DNA of 9,721 nt from Euryarchaeota archaeon UBA125 (GCA_002502625.1 DAPV01000019.1:1635-11355), one strand, 5' to 3'; shown: positions 1 through 7,184, counted from the stretch's first letter. Numbers and translations are program-made. The notes: generated by a model from the letters alone, not told the origin.

Positions 1-1002
1 ACCATCAGGCATTCCATCACCATCGGTATCCCAATCACTTGGACCATTTAATCGACCATCGCCATCCATATCTTCAGAAAACCATGATACATCTGCAGAA
101 TTTTGTAAATTAGAAGAGAAAGGACCAAGCATTCCTACAAGAGCAGGATTCTGTCTAACTCCACAATGATTTTCTAGAGTTAAAGAACCAAAGGTAACTT
201 CAACTTCATCCGATATTAGATCATTATCGCTATCACTTTGGAGGGGATTAGTACTATATCTTTCTTCGATATAATTATTCAAGGAATCTTCATCCAAATC
301 TAAGACAGCATCGCATGAATTTCTACCAATGACAGTTAGATTAAGATCCCATTCTTCTTGACCAACAGATGCAATTACAGATGCTTCAACATCTGGAAGT
401 AGTAATGAACAATCCCAGTTACCATCTAGAGGATCAAACATTCTGAGTGTACCGGTTGGAGTTATTTCCTCGTAGGTATACTGACTCTCCCACTTGTCAT
501 TCAATCCATCTCCATCTGTATCCTTAAGGTTAGGATTAGTACCAATTTCAGCTTCCTCTCTGTTTGTTAGACCATCTCTATCAGGATCACCATCTGGGCC
601 ATTGTTAGGATCAGGAAATGTTTCGTTTTGTTCCTGGTCATCATCATCGGGGGCATCAGGATTTCCACCAGTAATCTCATCATTTGATGCAGTACCATCG
701 TCTAAAGGATCTAAACCGTTAGCAATCTCCCAACCATCAGATAATCCATCACCGTCAGTATCTGGATTTCTCCAATCAGTACCATACAACGTTTCTTCCA
801 TTCGATCAGAAATTCCATCTTCATCTTCGTCAGATCCTTCTTCGAATGTAGATTCTTCATCGAATAATAGGTCATTACTTGCAGGTTCATAACCACCTAC
901 TTCAGTAGTTGAAATTCCAGAATCCACGACGGTATATGCACCTGCTAAACAGAGTGTAGATACAATCGCTACAACAGCCCATTGATTATGATCGAGTGGC
1001 AT
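1..1002 (-). CDS. Secreted or N-anchored protein with TSP3-like calcium repeats (C-terminus beyond window)
   Basis: 334 codons are visible from the ATG at 1002-1000 with no stop, so the C-terminus lies beyond position 1. Residues 8-27 form one hydrophobic segment, acting as a signal peptide or N-terminal anchor. An acidic region follows, carrying calcium-ligand repeats of the thrombospondin type 3 kind near residues 58-66, 81-89, 139-147, 161-169, 257-265, 311-319 and 325-333, plus a degenerate copy near 235-243. Clear copies read DTDGDGLSD and DTDGDGLND, and several are preceded by a GTNP-like turn. Such repeats bind calcium in extracellular proteins. The catalytic or adhesive part, if any, is not visible. 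Cysteines 198, 230 and 280 could form a disulfide. The start is supported by GGTGA four bases upstream; the ATG nine bases further upstream hits a stop. The gene has its own spacer and likely promoter. Family class is fairly sure, function unknown. Confidence 0.85.
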   Translation of the reverse strand, partial: MPLDHNQWAVVAIVSTLCLAGAYTVVDSGISTTEVGGYEPASNDLLFDEESTFEEGSDEDEDGISDRMEETLYGTDWRNPDTDGDGLSDGWEIANGLDPLDDGTASNDEITGGNPDAPDDDDQEQNETFPDPNNGPDGDPDRDGLTNREEAEIGTNPNLKDTDGDGLNDKWESQYTYEEITPTGTLRMFDPLDGNWDCSLLLPDVEASVIASVGQEEWDLNLTVIGRNSCDAVLDLDEDSLNNYIEERYSTNPLQSDSDNDLISDEVEVTFGSLTLENHCGVRQNPALVGMLGPFSSNLQNSADVSWFSEDMDGDGRLNGPSDWDTDGDGMPDG

Positions 1003-1006
1003 ATAA

Positions 1007-1011
1007 TCACC
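1007..1011 (-). promoter_or_regulatory. Shine-Dalgarno site for the calcium-repeat protein
   Basis: GGTGA lies four bases before the ATG at 1002. It matches the archaeal anti-SD core and selects this ATG over the out-of-frame ATG at 1011-1013. Confidence 0.7.
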
Positions 1012-1030
1012 ATGCCCTCATATGGGGCAT
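1012..1030 (-). repeat. Inverted repeat next to the ribosome binding site
   Basis: ATGCCC (1012-1017) and GGGCAT (1025-1030) are perfect 6-base inverted arms around a 7-base spacer. The element abuts the SD of the downstream gene and covers the transcription start expected from the TATA-like box. It could be a 5'-UTR hairpin or an operator. The repeat is seen directly; the role is inferred. Confidence 0.4.
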
Positions 1031-1048
1031 CTATCGCATCATCAGTTG

Positions 1049-1062
1049 GGATAAAAGGTTTC
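1049..1062 (-). promoter_or_regulatory. Possible archaeal BRE/TATA promoter
   Basis: On the minus strand the stretch reads GAAACCTTTTATCC. It resembles a BRE (GAAA), two bases, then a T-rich TATA element. A start site about 25 bases downstream would fall near 1024-1030, giving a short leader of about 25 nt that contains the SD at 1007-1011. It would drive the calcium-repeat gene independently of the upstream cluster. The TATA match is imperfect. Confidence 0.4.
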
Positions 1063-1071
1063 ACAGAACCT
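1056..1071 (-). repeat. Short inverted repeat overlapping the promoter
   Basis: AGGTT (1056-1060) and AACCT (1067-1071) form 5-base arms with a 6-base spacer, overlapping the BRE side of the TATA-like element. The placement suits an operator, but arms this short can arise by chance. Confidence 0.25.
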
Positions 1072-1080
1072 GAGTGTCTG

Positions 1081-1093
1081 AAAAATAATATTT
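1081..1093 (-). terminator. T-rich possible terminator
   Basis: Directly after the TAA stop at 1096-1094 the minus strand reads AAATATTATTTTT, ending in five T. Archaeal intrinsic termination needs mainly an oligo-T tract, so this may end the upstream transcript. The tract is short and no strong hairpin precedes it. Confidence 0.3.
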
Positions 1094-2143
1094 TTAGGCA
1101 ATTTCTCTCCTAGATTTAATCGAAATTTGTATATTTTTTTGATTGATTGAATTCAAAGAAATCAAACCCAGCATGCCGTTATTTCTTTGCCAAGCATCAA
1201 GAATAATTCCTGTTACAATAGGCCATGGGATGTACGATTCGAAATTAATACTCAAATCAGTGTCAAAATCAGATGCTGAATTTAATTTACCATATCCATT
1301 AGATTCTATTCGATTCTTGAACCAATTTTTTAATTGATCATAATCGTCTATCAAATATCTTTGATTTTCATATGAACATGCATTAACTGACGCCATACAA
1401 ACAATATGATCAATTTCATTAACTAATTCGTTTAATTCAATTAATGGGTCGTCAATTTTAATGCTAGGGAGTTCATTCAGCGTACTGCAAAATTCAAAAA
1501 AAACTTCTGTAGGAATTACGTTTATTGGTAATCCATCTCTTGTTGGCCAACTAATTCCATTATCGATATTTAATGTAAATTCAGAACGAGAACCAACCTG
1601 AATAGTATTTACTTTTTCATCATTAATTGGAAAATTGATTTCTTCAAATGTAATAGATGCATTTGACCCCCCATCATCTCTCCATTGATATCTTAATGAT
1701 TTACCAAGTAAATATTGTAAAAACGAACAAATTTCACCTACTTCTAATGAAACCATCAATGGTCTTTCAATATGGAATGAATAAGGCCAGTTAATAGGTG
1801 TAACAATACCTCTTCCAATGAGTGTACGATGCTGTGCCCATTTCTCAAATGATTGTATTTTTTGCTTAACACTGGGCTTTCGAAATACACCACGTTTAGG
1901 GGCCCATTCAGTGTAGTCTATTTTAGTCCAATAGCTTAACGATGAATGTGCTAAACGTCTTGCTAATGTAGAATCTACAAGTGATTCCAATTGTTCAATA
2001 AAATGCAATAGCCACTCATTTTTGGTTATGAAAACATTACCAATTTCATCGTGTATAATTCCATTGGAATTCGAGTTAATCATTCGCTGTACAAGTGGAT
2101 GAACTTCATATTCACCAATATCGGACTTATTCACTATTGGCAT
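1094..2143 (-). CDS. Unknown protein with two tandem homologous domains
   Basis: 349 residues, with no signal peptide or membrane helix apparent, so probably cytosolic. I do not recognise a named family. The chain repeats itself: domain A about residues 30-170, domain B about 205-347. NVFIT (36-40) matches NVIPT (208-212), and W102/R106 match W274/R278. S122, E126, G136, I138, Q143, G147, N161 and I164 match S298, E302, G312, I314, Q319, G323, N337 and I340 at a constant offset of 176. Each half reads as strand, long helix, helix, Gly-rich turn, strand, helix, strand. That order loosely recalls V4R/TRAPP-like ligand-binding folds, which is speculation; no V4R-type cysteine cluster is seen. 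The ATG lies one base after the stop of the upstream 1094-residue gene (TAACATG) with no good SD, so translation is probably coupled. It is more AT-rich than its neighbours. Confidence 0.8.
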   Translation of the reverse strand: MPIVNKSDIGEYEVHPLVQRMINSNSNGIIHDEIGNVFITKNEWLLHFIEQLESLVDSTLARRLAHSSLSYWTKIDYTEWAPKRGVFRKPSVKQKIQSFEKWAQHRTLIGRGIVTPINWPYSFHIERPLMVSLEVGEICSFLQYLLGKSLRYQWRDDGGSNASITFEEINFPINDEKVNTIQVGSRSEFTLNIDNGISWPTRDGLPINVIPTEVFFEFCSTLNELPSIKIDDPLIELNELVNEIDHIVCMASVNACSYENQRYLIDDYDQLKNWFKNRIESNGYGKLNSASDFDTDLSINFESYIPWPIVTGIILDAWQRNNGMLGLISLNSINQKNIQISIKSRREIA

Positions 2144-2144
2144 G

Positions 2145-5100
2145 TTATCGTTCCGTCACGGATCCTCGCCTAAATTTAACATTCAAATCTCCTGGTGATT
2201 TTTTAGTCATTTTTGGAGGTCCTTTCACATTCTTATTTTGTGATGGAGATTCTGTTCTATGCATTGGTCGATAATGTACTGAACCTACTAAACGTTCCAT
2301 TGCAGGCAAATCTGAATTGTATGGCTTAGGGCGTCTTAACCACCATCTATTTGGTAACGGTTGAGTACGCGGTAAATCGCTATCTCTGAGTGATTTCATA
2401 CGTTCCACCATGAATACTTTCCACGCACGTTCCCTCATTGGTCTATTTCGATCGATTAACCATAATGGTAATCCAACATCGAAAATTATACCTCCAACTT
2501 CAATTAAAATTCCACTCATTAACAAATGATTCCCAATAGGCGCTCGACTTGGATCTCCAACAACCTGTTTTTTCTTGAATCTATTAGCCATCATAACCAT
2601 CAATGGTTGATTACGATGTTTGACTTCTCTTCCTGCTTGATTTTTGAATCGTACTACCGCACCGTGACTGATTAACAATATCATTGATACAAAGCCAGCA
2701 TATTGACTGTTTCCAGATTCTAATAATATTACAGCACCAATGCTTAGCCATACCAATGGTAACAATACCCATCTTACTGCAAGTTGAGCTAATGATATAC
2801 TAATATGAGGAGGTACCATTCTCTCGACTGCTTCATGAGCAACAGCCAAAGCATTTGCATTAAGTGCCTCATCCATACCGCCCTTTACTGCTAATCCAAC
2901 GTATGCGTTAGCAGGTGCCTGATCTAACCACGGCTTCTTATCAGCAACTGAACCTACTGATAATGCAACTTCAAATTCTTTTACATCGGCTTTGAGTCCT
3001 AGAATAGAAGATAATGCCATAACACGTGGATCTTCAGGGGATACCTGTTGAAGATCTCTAAATATTTCCAATGCATCATGCCATTCTCCGATATCTAAAG
3101 AGCATAATGCTGATGCTATTCTTGCTCTTACACTATTTGGATACCTTCTTACTAATCCAACTGCTAATTGAAGTGCTTCGTCAGATCTTCGTTGAGCACG
3201 CATTTGGGCTACTGATGAAATTAATGCGATATGGGCAAGTCGATTCCTATGAACATGTCCAATTTCACTAATTGGATCCCATGATTCTAATTTTGATTGT
3301 AATTCCTTAATATGATCGATTGTAGCTTCGTTCTCCCAATCATACAAATCATCATCAGTAACTCTATCTGCCCAAGGATCTAACCATTCAGATACAAATT
3401 CTACTAACTCTGGTTCCTCATCATTATCATCCATAATTAGTCCTTTCAATGTTACTTTAGCTGCATCTAATCGCCTAGATGCTATATGTCCTACAGCGAT
3501 AATCATCCTAGCCTCATCATCTTCACCACCTTGTTGTGCCAACACCGTTTTAGCAGTCTCTATTGCATTAGGCCATAATCCACGCATTGCATATTCGAAC
3601 ATCCTAGCTCGAGTTCGTTCTAACCTCAATAAACTCTCATCTGCAGATATTGAATCGGTTTGGAATCTTCTGAGAGTAGCAATATCATCATCTATTGCTG
3701 CTCTCAATACATAATCACGAATCCAGTTTCCACTTACAGTACGTGCTGCACCACTTCTTCTCTCATCAGGGGCTAGATCGAATTTAGTGGTACCAACTGT
3801 ATTCCATCTTCCAATAGATAACAGCCAAGTCAATATGAAAACACCTTGACCAACTGCAATGAAATTCCAGGTTTCTTGCAGTAACATTAATTCAACTTGA
3901 GAAGATGTCAAAAATTGAGAAGAGTTCGCATAAGGCATTAGTTCAGCCCACTCTTTGTAAACCTGCATTATCAACAATAATACTGAGTAACCTGCAAATC
4001 CTGCTAATCCAAAAGCAATAATTCTTGATTGAACTATACTTTCGGCTCTAATTTCTCTAGGCTGCCCAAGTACAACCCCACCGATGCCTCCTATTACTTG
4101 ACCACCAAGGAACAGGTTTCGTATCATTTCAAAAATTAATGCTAACCCTACTACTGATACATTCAGCATCAAATACGCTGCTAAAACCAATGAAAGACTT
4201 TTCAAATCCACCAATTTACTTAGAAATTCGTTACCTTCTACAAACACTAACAGGCTATTTCCGATTATTCCACCTAAATCAAGAATAAAACGAAGATTAT
4301 CAGGATTCTCCAAGCGAGTCCATGCTAGAGTAATTATTCCATTTACCGCAGCAAGTGGCATCGTGCCCAAGAAAATTACCAATATTGTCGAATTAATTCT
4401 CTTAACTATGGATGGTTTATCAGGATCAATAGGGGTCGGATTACCGCGTATTGTACGGTACTTATTACGAACTAACATATTCCATGAAGCACCCATAATA
4501 CGCCCGTATGCAACTATTGTAGGTAACATGAAAACTAAAAGTCCCAATGAAATCCATTCTATCATAATCAAAACCCTATTAATTTCAATTCGATCAGAAT
4601 TGGAGACCCATCTTCCGTACCTTTCATCTTCAACTTCTTGAGTTACAGGATCAGTAACCAGTTGTGATTGTGAATTACATGATTCTTCATCTATTACGTC
4701 AATTACAGGAAGAGGTGAATGGATACCTCTAGAATCGATACACACAAATGAATCCATAGAGGTATCGTAATTGAATACACCAGGACCTGCCCATTCATCC
4801 TTCATTGAATCAACTGTATCATCTTCAACGGAATTATATTCTGATAATCCAAGATAAGCTACCGGGATTATTAATACAGTAATCACGATAACAACACTTA
4901 GTACATTTAGAAACCATTCCCTCAAGGTCACTAATGAATCAGCGGCACTTTTTCTTGAAATCTGTGCGTAAAGAGAAATAAACGGAGAAAGGACAATTGG
5001 AAGTGCCAATAATAATCCAGTTATTACCAATACCGGTTGGTAATAAGTCGGTCCACGATTCCATATCAATGAATCATCAACAACATCTGTAACAATTATT

Positions 5101-5429
5101 AAAATTCCAGCCATTGCCATTAAATATAGCAAAACACCGATTAATACTGGTCTTGGCCTAATGATTTTTAATGCATCAGCTCGGTTTTTTGTTAAACGAT
5201 GGACTTCGTAAAATCCATCATCTATTTCAAAAGCAACTTGTAAATTAGATAATGAGCTAGGTAGTAAAAATCTCCAAAGTAATAGACTAGTAATAATACC
5301 AACAATAATTGGTAACATCAAATCAAAATTTAGATCTCCGGTACCGATTATGACGACTTCTTCAGCACTAACTATGGTTGAAAAAAAAGTCAATCCAACC
5401 AAGGACAGCACTGATATTACTGACCTCAT
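2145..5429 (-). CDS. Large polytopic membrane protein with cytosolic TPR-like region, function unknown
   Basis: 1094 residues. Residues 1-22 look like a signal peptide (cleavage after VSA). Membrane helices lie roughly at 38-56, 94-114, 131-153, 174-195, 285-308, 346-370, 411-435, 468-490, 518-540, 884-904 and 911-925, with another hydrophobic stretch at 967-992. The loop at 196-284 holds C230 and C251, a possible extracellular disulfide. Residues 541-883 are soluble; about 605-665 and 745-815 show helix-turn-helix spacing like TPRs, for example the region around EWHDALEIF. Arg/Lys-rich loops (57-93, 309-345, 436-467, 926-965) put the TPR-like region inside. The last 90 residues are strongly basic and probably disordered. 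No catalytic motif is seen; a scaffold or part of an envelope complex is possible. The ATG is preceded by GGTG. The downstream gene starts one base after its stop, implying a shared function with the duplicated-domain protein. Confidence 0.85.
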   Translation of the reverse strand: MRSVISVLSLVGLTFFSTIVSAEEVVIIGTGDLNFDLMLPIIVGIITSLLLWRFLLPSSLSNLQVAFEIDDGFYEVHRLTKNRADALKIIRPRPVLIGVLLYLMAMAGILIIVTDVVDDSLIWNRGPTYYQPVLVITGLLLALPIVLSPFISLYAQISRKSAADSLVTLREWFLNVLSVVIVITVLIIPVAYLGLSEYNSVEDDTVDSMKDEWAGPGVFNYDTSMDSFVCIDSRGIHSPLPVIDVIDEESCNSQSQLVTDPVTQEVEDERYGRWVSNSDRIEINRVLIMIEWISLGLLVFMLPTIVAYGRIMGASWNMLVRNKYRTIRGNPTPIDPDKPSIVKRINSTILVIFLGTMPLAAVNGIITLAWTRLENPDNLRFILDLGGIIGNSLLVFVEGNEFLSKLVDLKSLSLVLAAYLMLNVSVVGLALIFEMIRNLFLGGQVIGGIGGVVLGQPREIRAESIVQSRIIAFGLAGFAGYSVLLLIMQVYKEWAELMPYANSSQFLTSSQVELMLLQETWNFIAVGQGVFILTWLLSIGRWNTVGTTKFDLAPDERRSGAARTVSGNWIRDYVLRAAIDDDIATLRRFQTDSISADESLLRLERTRARMFEYAMRGLWPNAIETAKTVLAQQGGEDDEARMIIAVGHIASRRLDAAKVTLKGLIMDDNDEEPELVEFVSEWLDPWADRVTDDDLYDWENEATIDHIKELQSKLESWDPISEIGHVHRNRLAHIALISSVAQMRAQRRSDEALQLAVGLVRRYPNSVRARIASALCSLDIGEWHDALEIFRDLQQVSPEDPRVMALSSILGLKADVKEFEVALSVGSVADKKPWLDQAPANAYVGLAVKGGMDEALNANALAVAHEAVERMVPPHISISLAQLAVRWVLLPLVWLSIGAVILLESGNSQYAGFVSMILLISHGAVVRFKNQAGREVKHRNQPLMVMMANRFKKKQVVGDPSRAPIGNHLLMSGILIEVGGIIFDVGLPLWLIDRNRPMRERAWKVFMVERMKSLRDSDLPRTQPLPNRWWLRRPKPYNSDLPAMERLVGSVHYRPMHRTESPSQNKNVKGPPKMTKKSPGDLNVKFRRGSVTER

Positions 5430-5433
5430 AATT

Positions 5434-5438
5434 ACACC
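5434..5438 (-). promoter_or_regulatory. Shine-Dalgarno site for the 1094-residue membrane protein
   Basis: GGTGT lies four bases before the ATG at 5429, with four of five bases matching GGTGA and the same register as other genes here. It is in the 42-nt spacer after the aminotransferase, which otherwise shows no convincing TATA box, so read-through from upstream is likely. Confidence 0.55.
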
Positions 5439-5471
5439 GCGGGGTATTCAGCAATTAATCGATTCCCATTA

Positions 5472-6668
5472 TCATGTGTTTTTTAGGAATCTTTCAATTC
5501 TATCGAACGCATCGTTAAGTGTCTTGGGATCAGCTAAGTGTACAAGTCTAATATGTCCAGATCCAAGTTCCTTACTGAAACCAGAACCATGTACTAACAA
5601 TACTTTTTCTTCTTCGAGTAGAGATAATACAAACTGTTTATCATCATTTTTCCATCTAGGATGAGTAATTCTGACAAACATGTAAAATGCACCACCAGTA
5701 GGTTCAACTTCTAGCCCATCTATATCTTGAATTCTTGAAAGTGCAATTTCTCTCCTTTCTGCTACTATACGTCTATGTTCCTCCATCCAACCTCTGTCTT
5801 GATTTAGTCCTGCTAAGTATCCCATCTGTGCAGGCGTAGAAGCACATAATCTTGATCTTAACAATCTTTCAATAGCATCCTTAACATCCACAAGAGTTTT
5901 TGTTGGATCATGTAATGCCATGTACCCTATTCTCCACCCAGGAGCATAGTATACTTTTGATACTCCATTCAATGAAATTACTGGTACTGATGAGGACCTT
6001 GAAGCGATAGAAACTTGATGGCCTGTAAAATCAAGACCGTCATAAATCTCATCTGCTATAATCATACAATTAGGATATTCTTGTACAATAGAAATCACTT
6101 GGTCTATTTCTTCTGAAGTCATTACATTTCCAGTAGGATTATTAGGGTTGATCAGTACTAGAATTCGCACATCATCGTTCATTCTATTACGAATATCATC
6201 TATTCTAACTTTCCATGAATCATCTGGATCGAACATGTATTCTTCAGTAATTGCACCAGACATCTGAGGATACGCCATGTATGGAGGATAATGAGGGCCC
6301 GGTGCAAGTATGCGGTCACCTTCAGAGAGAACCGCTGAGAAAATAATCTGCAATGCCTCTGTTACTCCATGTGTGACATAAACATCATTAGAGTCACAAT
6401 TCCAACCCTTAGAGACTTCATCTTCTGCAATAGCATCACGTAACTCTTGTGTACCGTATGAACCAGAATATCCATTGTGTCCTGCTCTCAAAGAATCTAC
6501 ATATGCATCCACCATATGCTTAGGAGTAGATAAACCAGGATACGCTATGGGATCCCCAATATTCAATTTCAATATTTTATGACCTTTCGCTTCTAGTTCC
6601 ATTGCGGGTACAACGACATCACGTATTGCATATTCTATTGATTTAGCTCGACTAGAAGCAGGAATCAA
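5472..6668 (-). CDS. PLP-dependent class I/II aminotransferase, alanine transaminase-like
   Basis: 398 residues, normal family length. It is a fold-type I aminotransferase that would move an amino group between an amino acid and a 2-oxo acid through PLP in the cytosol. Motifs: LNIGDP (35-40), NPNNPTG (174-180; N177 contacts PLP), DEIY (206-209; D206 for the pyridine nitrogen, Y209 for O3'), SK (237-238; K238 the Schiff-base lysine), PGWRIGY (243-249), and R374 in HIRLVHL for the substrate carboxylate. RLCASTPAQ (273-281) and KVLLVHGSGF closely resemble E. coli AlaA (RLCANVPAQ, KVLLVQGTAF), so glutamate-pyruvate transamination is the best guess; exact substrates are unproven. The start is TTG at 6668-6666, supported by GGAGG seven bases upstream and by the N-terminus aligning with AlaA. 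The first internal Met (residue 23) would remove a conserved helix. It overlaps the EVE gene by 4 nt (TTGA), indicating coupling. Confidence 0.93.
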   Translation of the reverse strand: MIPASSRAKSIEYAIRDVVVPAMELEAKGHKILKLNIGDPIAYPGLSTPKHMVDAYVDSLRAGHNGYSGSYGTQELRDAIAEDEVSKGWNCDSNDVYVTHGVTEALQIIFSAVLSEGDRILAPGPHYPPYMAYPQMSGAITEEYMFDPDDSWKVRIDDIRNRMNDDVRILVLINPNNPTGNVMTSEEIDQVISIVQEYPNCMIIADEIYDGLDFTGHQVSIASRSSSVPVISLNGVSKVYYAPGWRIGYMALHDPTKTLVDVKDAIERLLRSRLCASTPAQMGYLAGLNQDRGWMEEHRRIVAERREIALSRIQDIDGLEVEPTGGAFYMFVRITHPRWKNDDKQFVLSLLEEEKVLLVHGSGFSKELGSGHIRLVHLADPKTLNDAFDRIERFLKNT

Positions 6669-7144
6669 GAAAGATCCTCCAATTTGTGACCCGCCATTCC
6701 TAGAATAAATTCAAAGTGATGCATCTCAACTTTCTGTACAGAAAGACGTTGGCCACGACGTAACAGTGCCATGTCTTCTAATTCAGGTGCATCTCTTAAA
6801 TCTGGTAGAGATACTGTCTTATCAAATGTTAAAACAGGTTCGATATCAACCATAAACCATCGTGGATTTTCTGTTGTAGATTTTGAATCATAGTACTTTG
6901 AATGTGAGTCCCATGATGTGAAATCAGGATATCCGTCACGACTAACAATTGCAACTCCCGCTATGTGAGGTGGCTTACAATTCGAATGATAGAATAAAAC
7001 AAAATCGCCTTCATTTAATTGATCTCTCATCATATTTCGAGCTTGATAGTTGCGTACACCGTCCCAATGCGTCCATTCATCTTCAACCAATTGACTCCAA
7101 GGATATACATCAAGTTCAGATTTCATCAACCAATACGCGACCAT
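6665..7144 (-). CDS. EVE-domain protein (THYN1-like)
   Basis: 159 residues, a single EVE domain (PUA-like fold) of the usual length, cytosolic. Landmarks are YWLMKSE (4-10), WDGVRNYQAR (27-36), GDFVLFYHSN (46-55), GVAIV (63-67) and RLSVQ (133-137), each aligning with bacterial stand-alone EVE proteins and human THYN1. Residue 11 is Leu where the common motif reads KSEP. EVE domains belong to the PUA/YTH/ASCH group and are thought to read modified bases in DNA or RNA through an aromatic pocket; the ligand here is unknown. Nearby genes show no restriction-modification system, so a housekeeping RNA or DNA role is more likely than defence, as inference. The ATG is preceded by GGTGA with a 4-base gap. 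The stop overlaps the TTG start of the aminotransferase, so the two are translated together. Confidence 0.92.
   Translation of the reverse strand: MVAYWLMKSELDVYPWSQLVEDEWTHWDGVRNYQARNMMRDQLNEGDFVLFYHSNCKPPHIAGVAIVSRDGYPDFTSWDSHSKYYDSKSTTENPRWFMVDIEPVLTFDKTVSLPDLRDAPELEDMALLRRGQRLSVQKVEMHHFEFILGMAGHKLEDLS
6676..6680 (-). promoter_or_regulatory. Shine-Dalgarno site that decides the TTG start of the aminotransferase
   Basis: GGAGG sits seven bases before TTG at 6668, followed by ATC as in the full anti-SD complement. It lies inside the end of the EVE coding region. A strong SD at this spacing supports TTG as the true start of the aminotransferase. Confidence 0.75.
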
Positions 7145-7148
7145 ATAC

Positions 7149-7153
7149 TCACC
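7149..7153 (-). promoter_or_regulatory. Shine-Dalgarno site for the EVE gene
   Basis: GGTGA lies four bases before the ATG at 7144. Its TGA is also the stop of a possible 11-codon ORF starting at 7184, so the two would be coupled if that ORF is translated. Confidence 0.7.
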
Positions 7154-7184
7154 TGCGGGGGTTTAATGTTTGAAAATGTTGCAT
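7149..7184 (-). CDS. Possible 11-codon leader ORF
   Basis: ATG at 7184-7182 opens a frame encoding MQHFQTLNPRR and ends at TGA 7151-7149. It is preceded by GGTGA (7189-7193) four bases upstream, which contains the stop codon of the permease gene; its own stop lies in the SD of the EVE gene. It fills nearly all of the 44-nt spacer. The chain is too short to judge by composition and could be chance; TTATATGC at its start could instead be a TATA box for the EVE gene. Translation is inference from signal placement only. Confidence 0.2.
   Translation of the reverse strand: MQHFQTLNPRR

Noticed and set aside
494..892. Plus-strand open frame of 132 codons, Ser/Pro-rich
   Set aside because: It is antisense to the calcium-repeat coding region; the Ser/Pro/Gly richness is the complement of Asp/Gly codons. 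No SD and no family resemblance.
711..896. Minus-strand 61-codon open frame
   Set aside because: It overlaps in another frame the longer calcium-repeat frame, which has signal sequence, repeats and SD.
943..951. Lipobox-like cysteine after the N-terminal hydrophobic segment of the calcium-repeat protein
   Set aside because: The sequence is STLC; the residue before Cys is Leu, which does not fit the small residue needed at that position.
4363..4641. Plus-strand 92-codon open frame inside the large membrane protein gene
   Set aside because: Antisense shadow with no SD; the minus-strand frame has continuous membrane-protein character here.
5436..5446. CCGCGG palindrome in the spacer before the 1094-residue gene
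   Set aside because: A single 6-base palindrome next to the SD, with no longer stem; likely chance.
6665..7144. EVE gene as part of a defence island
   Set aside because: No methylase, nuclease, helicase or toxin gene is visible in the window; all neighbours are metabolic or membrane genes.
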